Assembly: GCA_019421015.1 (NCBI GenBank)
Contig: JAHZGC010000041.1
Span: 1 to 10,385, forward strand
Reading direction: 5' to 3'
DNA length: 10,385 nt
Source of the DNA: Coriobacteriaceae bacterium
GTDB taxonomy: Bacteria > Actinomycetota > Coriobacteriia > Coriobacteriales > UMGS124
Positions 3,981 to 10,385 of the stretch are shown in pieces. The notes beneath the pieces are model-generated. The model was not told the DNA's origin. It did no database searches and saw only the letters and a program-made list of their open reading frames with translations. The position numbers and the translations under genes are program-made. Every line of letters starts with the position of its first letter. Position 1 is the first letter of the stretch.

Positions 3981-5579
3981 TTGGAGACATCGGCAGAGCG
4001 TCTTGAAAACAATGTGGTTGAGGTCACCGTCACGGTTGACGCCAAAGACGTGGACAAGAGCATTGCTGACACGTATAAGGATCTGGCCAAGAAGTATCGC
4101 TTCCCGGGCTTCCGTCCCGGCCGCGCCCCGCGTCCCGTTATCGACAGCAACATCGGTAAGGAAGCGGTTCTCGCCCAGGCGACCGAAACCCTGGTGAATG
4201 CCATCGAGCCCCAGGTGCTCGAGGCGCAGGACCTGGTCCCGGTGGGCAACCCCTCCTTCCCCGACGCCACGCCTGCCGAGGGCGGCAAGGACTTCACCTT
4301 CAAGATCCGCTACACGGTGCGCCCCGAGCTCGAGCTCACCTCGTTCGAGCCGGTGGAGATTACCCTTCCTTCTGAGGAGGCCACCGAGGCCGAGATCGAT
4401 GCCCAGGTCGAGACGTTCCGCGGCTACTTTGGCAAGTATGAGGACATCGAGGGACGCTCCGTCGAGGCGGGCGACTCCGTGTACCTTAAGTGCAAGGGCA
4501 TCGAGAACGCCGACTCGGTCAATTTCGAGAACCGTCTGTACAAGCTGGGCACCGGCTCCATGCCCGAGGCTTTTGACGAGGGCCTGATCGGCATGAACCC
4601 CGGCGACGAGAAGGAGATCTCCTTCGAGATGCCTCAGCCTGAGGTCGCCGAAGGGGAAGAGGCTCCCGAGCCTGTCGTTGCCAAGATCGACGTGACGCTG
4701 AACCGCCTCGTCGAGCGCAAGCTCCCCGAGCTCACCGACGACTTTGCGAAGAACAACTTCGGCTTTGCCGACGTCCAGGCGATGCGCGACGCCATCGCCA
4801 AGGAGATCGGCGACCAGAAGAAGCAGGCTATCCCGCAGCTCAAGGAGAACCGCGTCACCGGCCGCCTCGCCGAGCGTCTCGAGGGTGAGCCCTCCAACGA
4901 GTACACGGCCACCATTTTCCAGGAGCTTGGTCAGAACTTCCTGTCGCAGCTCCAGGCTCGCGGCATGTCCCTCGACAGCTGGCTCATGGCCAACAACATG
5001 AACCAGATGCAGTTCATGAACGACCTCCAGGCTCAGGCCGCCGACATCGCCCGTGAGTCTCTTGCCCTTGACGCCCTGGTGCGCCACATGGGTCTTGAGG
5101 CCACCGAAGAAGATGTCGACGAGGAGTTCAAGAAGGCCGGCGTGGCCGACTGGGAGGCTGCCAAGGCCGAGTTCCTCGAGGATGGCCGCATGCCTGCCAT
5201 CCGTGTCTCGATTCGCCGCAACAAGGCTATCGACTGGTTGCTCGACACTGCCGTGGTGACCATCTCCGACGAGCCCGAGGCTCCGGCCGAGACCGTCGAG
5301 GAGGCCAAGGCGGAAGAGGCTCCCAAGAAGAAGACCACCCGCAAGTCCACCAAGAAGGCCGCCGACGCGGAGGCCCCCGCTGCTGAGGGCGAGGCCGCTG
5401 CCGAGGAGGCCCCCAAGAAGAAGACCACCCGCAAGTCCACCAAGAAGGCCGCCGACGCGGAGGCCCCCGCTGCTGAGGGCGAGGCCGCTGCCGAGGAGGC
5501 CCCCAAGAAGAAGACCACCCGCAAGTCCCCGGCCAAGAAGGCCGAGGCCAAGGCGGAGGATGCGGAGAAGGCCGAGTAG
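3981..5579 (+). CDS. tig: Trigger factor, ribosome-associated chaperone with repeat-built lysine-rich tail
   Basis: This 532-residue protein is trigger factor, which binds the ribosome at the peptide exit and shields new chains. The ribosome-binding signature GFRPGRAPR is at residues 43-51. A FKBP-type prolyl isomerase domain spans about 155-250 (VEAGDSVYLKCKGIENADSV and following). The chaperone arms run from about 255 to 430. The usual length is 430-450; the extra ~100 residues form a tail of Lys, Ala, Glu and Pro with PKKKTTRKSTKKAADAEA repeated. I chose TTG at 3981, which has GGAGG six bases upstream and gives METSAERLENN, a normal trigger factor opening. The frame stays open to about 3951, but that stretch has no ribosome site. 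clpP follows after 41 bases without a terminator, so tig, clpP and clpX should be one operon. The tail is histone H1-like and may bind nucleic acid or the ribosome, which is inference. Confidence 0.96.
   Translation: METSAERLENNVVEVTVTVDAKDVDKSIADTYKDLAKKYRFPGFRPGRAPRPVIDSNIGKEAVLAQATETLVNAIEPQVLEAQDLVPVGNPSFPDATPAEGGKDFTFKIRYTVRPELELTSFEPVEITLPSEEATEAEIDAQVETFRGYFGKYEDIEGRSVEAGDSVYLKCKGIENADSVNFENRLYKLGTGSMPEAFDEGLIGMNPGDEKEISFEMPQPEVAEGEEAPEPVVAKIDVTLNRLVERKLPELTDDFAKNNFGFADVQAMRDAIAKEIGDQKKQAIPQLKENRVTGRLAERLEGEPSNEYTATIFQELGQNFLSQLQARGMSLDSWLMANNMNQMQFMNDLQAQAADIARESLALDALVRHMGLEATEEDVDEEFKKAGVADWEAAKAEFLEDGRMPAIRVSIRRNKAIDWLLDTAVVTISDEPEAPAETVEEAKAEEAPKKKTTRKSTKKAADAEAPAAEGEAAAEEAPKKKTTRKSTKKAADAEAPAAEGEAAAEEAPKKKTTRKSPAKKAEAKAEDAEKAE
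5322..5529 (+). repeat. 90-bp exact tandem repeat in the tig tail
   Basis: Two adjacent 90-bp copies (5322-5411 and 5412-5501) are identical by eye, and a third partial copy covers 5502 to about 5528. Each copy encodes 30 residues beginning PKKKTTRKSTKKAADAEAPA. The unit keeps the frame, so gain or loss of copies by slippage would change tail length without breaking the protein. Confidence 0.93.
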
Positions 5580-5620
5580 GCTTTTCTGAGCATCCCCGCA
5601 GCTAACGGAGGTAACACTGC

Positions 5621-6256
<636 letters not shown>

Positions 6257-6260
6257 GTAC

Positions 6261-7523
6261 ATGGAAAACGATTTCAACACCCCTTCGCTGCATTGCTCGT
6301 TCTGCGCGAAGCCCCAGGAGCAGGTCGGCAAGCTCGTTGCCGGCCCCAACGGGGTTTTCATCTGCGACGAGTGCATCGAGGCGTGCCGGGAGATGCTCGC
6401 CGAGAGCGGGTTCGGCCAACTTGAGGAAGAGCCTGCGGGCCTCGACCTCAACAACCTGCCGACGCCGCATCAGATCTTTGACGAACTCTCCCAGTACGTG
6501 ATGGGGCAGGACAGCGCTAAAAAGGCCATGAGCGTGGCGGTTTATAACCACTACCGCCGCATCGCCGCCGGCGAGGCCAACGACTCGGATGTCGAGCTCG
6601 CAAAGAGCAACATCCTGGTCCTCGGCCCTACCGGTACGGGTAAGACGCTCCTGGCCCAGACGCTGGCACGCTTCTTGAAAGTTCCCTTCGCCATCGCGGA
6701 CGCGACGAGCCTCACCGAGGCCGGCTATGTCGGTGAAGACGTTGAGAACATTCTTTTGAAGCTCATCAACGCGGCGGACGGCGACGTCGAGCGTGCCCAG
6801 ACGGGCATCATCTACGTCGACGAGATTGACAAGATTGCCCGTAAGGCTGAGAACCTTTCGATTACCCGCGACGTCTCGGGTGAGGGCGTCCAGCAGGCGC
6901 TCCTCAAGATCCTTGAGGGCACCGTGGCGAGCGTCCCTCCCCAGGGAGGTCGCAAGCACCCTCAGCAGCAGCTCATTCAGATTGACACGACCAACATTCT
7001 GTTTATCTTGGGCGGTGCGTTCGTGGGCCTGGACCAGATCGTGGCCGAGCGCATCGGCAAGCGGGGCATCGGCTTTAACTCCGAGCTCTCCGACAAGGCG
7101 AGTCAGGACTCCGACGAGCTGCTCTCTCAGGTGCTTCCCGAGGACCTGCACAAGTTCGGCATGATACCGGAGTTTGTGGGCCGCGTCCCCGTCATCACGA
7201 ACACCAAGGGCTTGACGGAGGAGGATCTCGTCCCGATTCTTACCGAGCCCAAGAACGCGTTGGTCAAGCAGTATCAGCGCATCTTCAAGATGGAAGGCGT
7301 GGAACTCAGCTTTACCGAGGAGGCGCTGAGGGCGATCGCCCACAAGGCGGTTGACCAGAACACGGGCGCCCGAGGCCTTCGTGCCATCTGCGAGGGCGTG
7401 CTGCAACAGACGATGTACGACCTGCCGAGCGAGGCCGACGTGACAGAGGTCGTGGTGACTGCCGACGCCGTCAACGGCCTGGAGCAGCCTACGCGCGTGT
7501 ACGAGACGAGCATCGTCGCGTAA
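6261..7523 (+). CDS. clpX: Clp protease ATP-binding unfoldase subunit ClpX
   Basis: This 420-residue AAA+ ATPase recognises, unfolds and threads substrates into ClpP. The N-terminal zinc domain has C12, C15, C35 and C38. Walker A is GPTGTGKT at 122-129, Walker B is IIYVDE at 183-188, and pore loop GYVG is at 155-158. A GGRKHPQQQ loop is also present. The ClpP-docking loop IGF (270-272) matches the adjacent clpP. Sensor 2 is in the GARGLRAI region near the C-terminus. The ATG at 6261 gives the normal start and length; an upstream in-frame ATG at 6201 lies inside clpP and is rejected. The ribosome site is weak (GAAGG before the clpP stop), and the four-base gap suggests coupling to clpP translation. 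No clear intrinsic terminator follows. Confidence 0.98.
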   Translation: MENDFNTPSLHCSFCAKPQEQVGKLVAGPNGVFICDECIEACREMLAESGFGQLEEEPAGLDLNNLPTPHQIFDELSQYVMGQDSAKKAMSVAVYNHYRRIAAGEANDSDVELAKSNILVLGPTGTGKTLLAQTLARFLKVPFAIADATSLTEAGYVGEDVENILLKLINAADGDVERAQTGIIYVDEIDKIARKAENLSITRDVSGEGVQQALLKILEGTVASVPPQGGRKHPQQQLIQIDTTNILFILGGAFVGLDQIVAERIGKRGIGFNSELSDKASQDSDELLSQVLPEDLHKFGMIPEFVGRVPVITNTKGLTEEDLVPILTEPKNALVKQYQRIFKMEGVELSFTEEALRAIAHKAVDQNTGARGLRAICEGVLQQTMYDLPSEADVTEVVVTADAVNGLEQPTRVYETSIVA

Positions 7524-7538
7524 AGCACGCTACGCGCT

Positions 7539-8423
7539 CTAACGGTGGACTTTTTTATGGGGCCGGTTCCTTGTTGCGGGGACCGGCCCCACTACTATAC
7601 GGGGCGTTTTGGGCGCGCCCTGACCCGGGCTTCCAAGTGGATACCGGGCCGTATCGACAACGGCGTCGTTGGTTTTAGAGCCAGACGCCTCCCATTCGCG
7701 CCTGCCAAGCTCTTCCATGAGGGCTGCCTGGCGGGCCTGGCGCGAGATAAAGACATAGTATGCCATGCCGAACAGCGAGACGACGCAGGTGATGGCAAAG
7801 ATGAGGGCCGCCAATCCCCAGTTGTCCTCGGCGGCCTGGGCGCCTACGACCGTGGACGCGACGATTGAGAGCACACGGGCGGGAATACTGATCGCCATCC
7901 AGGTGCCCAGCTTCATGGGGGTAAGGCCCACGATGTAGGTCATGATGTCTTTGGGGGTGCCGGGGATGAACATCATGAAAAACGTGATCACGTTGAGACG
8001 TCGGGAGTCTTTAAAGAGCGCAAGCTCATCGAGTTTTTCTTGGGAGACGAAGAGGTGGACGAAGCGTGTGCCGAAGCGTTTGACGGCGATGAACACGACG
8101 GCCTCTCCCAAGGCCAGGCCGGCGCTAACCACGACGAGGCCTCCCCAGGTGCCGAAGAGGTAGCCCGCCACGAGTTCGAGGGGCTCCCCAGGAATGAAGG
8201 CTGCAAAGACCTGCAACGTGTTGACAAGCGCATACCCAATCACGGCGAGAACGATGTTGTCGCGAACAAGTTCCTTGAACCCGTCCGGGTTCGCGGCTAT
8301 GCTTGCAATGAGCCACGCCATGAAGGCACAGAAGCCTAAGCCAAGCACGAACGAGGCGGCAGCCAACAAAAGAGCGCTGGCGGGGACTGATGCCGTTCTT
8401 TCGTGCCTCCGCCACCGTTGCAT
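7539..8423 (-). CDS. TVP38/TMEM64 (VTT domain) family membrane protein
   Basis: This 294-residue integral membrane protein belongs to the VTT/DedA superfamily, proposed to act as lipid scramblases or transporters in the cytoplasmic membrane. The two re-entrant motifs are present: FIPGEPLELVAGYLFGTWGG (76-95) and FIPGTPKDIMTYIVGLTP (152-169). The first membrane segment is about 16-43, others lie near 57-77, 96-116 and 203-227, and a polar tail follows. The ATG at 8423 has a poor ribosome site. A neighbouring frame from a GTG at 8502 has a better one and encodes a natural-looking cytoplasmic helix (RVKEQATSLFAYVRDALER) that would join this frame by skipping one C at 8382-8385. The true protein may thus be about 320 residues. 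It is convergent with clpX, and its last codons cover a long hairpin. Confidence 0.88.
   Translation of the reverse strand: MQRWRRHERTASVPASALLLAAASFVLGLGFCAFMAWLIASIAANPDGFKELVRDNIVLAVIGYALVNTLQVFAAFIPGEPLELVAGYLFGTWGGLVVVSAGLALGEAVVFIAVKRFGTRFVHLFVSQEKLDELALFKDSRRLNVITFFMMFIPGTPKDIMTYIVGLTPMKLGTWMAISIPARVLSIVASTVVGAQAAEDNWGLAALIFAITCVVSLFGMAYYVFISRQARQAALMEELGRREWEASGSKTNDAVVDTARYPLGSPGQGAPKTPRIVVGPVPATRNRPHKKVHR
7558..7591. terminator. Long GC hairpin at the clpX / VTT-gene convergence
   Basis: GGGGCCGGT (7559-7567) pairs perfectly with ACCGGCCCC (7582-7590). A flanking T-A pair and three inner pairs extend the stem, and the loop is about eight bases. It lies 35 bases after the clpX stop and inside the last codons of the minus-strand VTT gene. 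Its T-run (7551-7556) precedes the hairpin on the plus strand, so neither strand has the usual U-tract after the stem. It may still separate the convergent transcripts. Confidence 0.4.
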
Positions 8424-8629
8424 GGGCTCGTTCCAAGGCGTCGCGAACGTACGCGAAAAGAGAGGTGGCCTGCTCTTTGACTCTGGCGGGCAAACGGTGC
8501 ACGTGCGGGACCTCGGGCTTTCTACGGAAGGGCTGCGAACACTTCTCTGAGCACGATACCACTGCTGTGCGGGATGGTTCCCCCAAAGTGTCCGGTTGTA
8601 ACCTTACAGTCCTGAATGCTAGTTTCGCG

Positions 8630-8650
8630 CGCCTCCCTCCATGGGGGGCG
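8630..8650 (+). other. Hairpin in the valS upstream region
   Basis: CGCCTCCC (8630-8637) pairs with GGGGGGCG (8643-8650), with one G-U pair, around loop TCCAT. It lies just before the likely valS promoter and is not followed by a T-run. The rest of the gap from 8503 to 8712 shows no gene, and I found no T-box motif in it. Confidence 0.4.
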
Positions 8651-8670
8651 TCTTGCCTGGTGGCCATGTG

Positions 8671-8676
8671 TATACT
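8671..8676 (+). promoter_or_regulatory. Candidate -10 of the valS promoter
   Basis: TATACT matches five of six -10 bases and is preceded by TGTG, close to an extended -10. The best -35-like hexamer, TTGCCT at 8653-8658, is only 12 bases away, so the -35 is unclear. The predicted start would leave a leader of about 30 bases before the GTG of valS. Confidence 0.4.
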
Positions 8677-8712
8677 TGCACCGCTATAGCGTATTTCGAG
8701 TGAGGAGCACCC

Positions 8713-10385
8713 GTGGAAGAGATGCCGAAAACTTACGACCCGCAGGAGGTCGAGCCCCGTCTCATCGAGAAATGGATCGCGTCTGGCAGTTACAGGCGTA
8801 CGGCTGACAAGGGCGTCGGCGACTGCACGGTCACTATCCCGCCGCCCAACGTCACGGGCGTCCTCCATATGGGCCACGCCCTCGACGACACAATTCAGGA
8901 CACCCTGGTGCGCTACCATCGTATGCGGGGGTACTCCACACGTTGGATTCTCGGTACCGACCACGCGGGCATCTCGACCCAGACGAAGGTCGACAAGAAG
9001 CTTAAGAGCGAGGGGGTCTCGCGCCTCGACATCGGCCGCGAGAAGTTCATCGAGGCTTGCTGGGACTGGACCCACGAGTATGGCGGGATCATCGTAGACC
9101 AGATCAAGCGCATGGGCTGCTCCATAGACTTCGACGATGAGAAGTTCACCATGGACCCCGACTACGCGCTCGCCGTGCGCAAGGTGTTCTGCGACTGGTA
9201 CCACGACGGCCTTATCTATCGGGGCAAGCGCATTGTGAACTGGTGCCCCGCGTGCACCACGGCCATCAGCGACGACGAGGCCGAGTACCGCGACGAGCCG
9301 TCGCACCTTTGGCATCTGCGCTATCCGCTCAAGGAGCCGGTCGACGGCGTCAAGTACATCGTGGTTGCCACGACGCGTCCCGAGACCATGCTGGGCGACA
9401 CGGGCGTTGCCGTAAGTCCGTCGGACCCCGAGAAAGAGAAGTTCATCGGCAAGACGGTCGTGCTTCCGATCGTGGACAGGGAGATTCCCATTTTTGCCGA
9501 CTGGCATGTCGATGCGGAGTTCGGCAGCGGCTTTGTAAAGGTCACCCCGGCCCACGACCCCAACGACTACGCCATGGGCCAGACCCACGGACTGCCCCAG
9601 ATCAACATCTTTGACGAGCATGCCGTGGTGGTCGACGGGTACGGCGAGTTTACGGGGATGGACCGCGACGAGGCCCGTGCCGCCGTGGTGGCGTGGTTCG
9701 AGGAGCATGGGCTTCTCGACCACATCGACGACATCGACCACTCCGTCATGCACTGCTATCGCTGCGATGCCGCCCTTGAGCCGTGGCTTTCGGAGCAGTG
9801 GTTTGTGGCTGTGGACCGCCTCAAGGGGCCGGCGACCGATGCGGTGCGCAACGGCGCGGTCACGTTCCATCCGCAGCGCTGGACCCAGACGTACATGACG
9901 TGGATGGAGAACCTCAAGGACTGGTGCATCTCGCGCCAGCTGTGGTGGGGTCACCGGATCCCTGTTTTCTACTGCGAGGACTGCGGGTGGGAAGACGCCT
10001 GCATGGTCGATGCCTACGAGTGCCCGAAGTGCGGTTCGACCCACGTCCACCAGGACGACAACGTGCTCGACACCTGGTTTTCGAGCCAGCTTTGGACGTT
10101 TGCCACCCAGGGTTGGCCGGCGCATCCCGAGCAGATGGAGGGGCACCACCCGACGACGGCCCTGGTGACCGCGCGCGACATCATCGCCCTGTGGGTTGCC
10201 CGCATGGTCATGAGTTCCCTGTACTTTACCGGTGAGATCCCCTTCCATGACGTAGTCATCTACCCCACGATTCTTGCCAAAGACGGCAGCCGTATGAGCA
10301 AGTCCAAGGGCAACGGTGTGAACCCGATGGACCTCATGGCCCTGTACGGTGCCGACGCCATGCGCTTCAACCTCCTGACCCTGGT
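8713..10385 (+). CDS. valS: Valyl-tRNA synthetase, N-terminal 557 codons (runs off the window)
   Basis: This class Ia enzyme joins valine to tRNA-Val and removes mischarged threonine. The open frame runs from GTG at 8713, with GAGGAG six to seven bases upstream, to the end of the window without a stop; the usual length is near 870-900 residues, so about 300 are missing. It opens MPKTYDPQEVEPRLIEKW after three residues. The HIGH motif is HMGH at 52-55 in PPPNVTGVLHMGHAL. The editing domain shows TTRPET at 220-225 and TPAHDPNDYAMG. Cysteine pairs CPAC, CYRC, CEDC and CPKC suggest zinc-ribbon elements. The second catalytic motif is RMSKS at 527-531, with Arg in place of the usual first Lys. It is divergent from the VTT gene and probably has its own promoter. 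Confidence 0.97.
   Translation, partial: MEEMPKTYDPQEVEPRLIEKWIASGSYRRTADKGVGDCTVTIPPPNVTGVLHMGHALDDTIQDTLVRYHRMRGYSTRWILGTDHAGISTQTKVDKKLKSEGVSRLDIGREKFIEACWDWTHEYGGIIVDQIKRMGCSIDFDDEKFTMDPDYALAVRKVFCDWYHDGLIYRGKRIVNWCPACTTAISDDEAEYRDEPSHLWHLRYPLKEPVDGVKYIVVATTRPETMLGDTGVAVSPSDPEKEKFIGKTVVLPIVDREIPIFADWHVDAEFGSGFVKVTPAHDPNDYAMGQTHGLPQINIFDEHAVVVDGYGEFTGMDRDEARAAVVAWFEEHGLLDHIDDIDHSVMHCYRCDAALEPWLSEQWFVAVDRLKGPATDAVRNGAVTFHPQRWTQTYMTWMENLKDWCISRQLWWGHRIPVFYCEDCGWEDACMVDAYECPKCGSTHVHQDDNVLDTWFSSQLWTFATQGWPAHPEQMEGHHPTTALVTARDIIALWVARMVMSSLYFTGEIPFHDVVIYPTILAKDGSRMSKSKGNGVNPMDLMALYGADAMRFNLLTL

Noticed and set aside
8503..8712. Possible T-box leader before valS
   Set aside because: No T-box core sequence or specifier loop is visible, and the likely -10 leaves only about 30 bases of leader.
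8125..10248. 707-codon open frame on the minus strand
   Set aside because: Most of it is the antisense of valS, whose plus-strand frame has all synthetase motifs. Only the part at 8383-8502 looks real, as the likely N-terminus of the VTT protein.

Overview
The window is high-GC DNA with frequent GTG and TTG starts. The gene order trigger factor, clpP, clpX, then valS nearby, the strongly GC-biased third codon positions and the codon use suggest an actinobacterium of the class Coriobacteriia (Olsenella, Collinsella or Atopobium relatives). This is inference from gene content and style, not a database match.

Positions 1 to about 3244 look like the right end of an integrated prophage. In order they hold: the last codons of a gene that starts outside the window; a stand-alone RelB/DinJ-type antitoxin; a lysis cassette of a one-segment membrane protein, a two-segment holin and an amidase endolysin with an SH3 domain; an unrecognised 93-residue gene; and, facing the other way, a Phd/YefM antitoxin and RelE/ParE toxin pair. 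A 300-bp gene-poor stretch follows. It ends in the 3' part of a tRNA-Arg(UCU) gene, from the anticodon loop to CCA, which is followed at once by a strong terminator. This is what remains when a phage integrates into a tRNA gene and rebuilds the intact copy at its other end, here expected outside the window to the left.

From about 3245 onward the DNA looks like ordinary chromosome. There is an unrecognised 106-residue gene on the minus strand, then a complete tRNA-Leu(UAG). Next comes a protein quality-control operon: trigger factor (tig), the protease clpP and its unfoldase clpX. Trigger factor guards nascent chains at the ribosome, and ClpXP degrades tagged or misfolded proteins. The trigger factor has an unusual lysine-, alanine- and glutamate-rich tail made of exact 90-bp tandem repeats. 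No terminator is visible between the tRNA and tig.

Convergent to clpX is a TVP38/TMEM64 (VTT domain) membrane protein. Its N-terminus seems to lie in another frame, joined through a run of four C. The window closes with the first 557 codons of valyl-tRNA synthetase (valS), which runs off the right edge.

I see no CRISPR array, insertion sequence, rRNA or T-box leader. The most notable points are the prophage boundary in tRNA-Arg, the accessory genes around the lysis cassette, the repeat-built trigger factor tail and the probable frameshift in the VTT gene.
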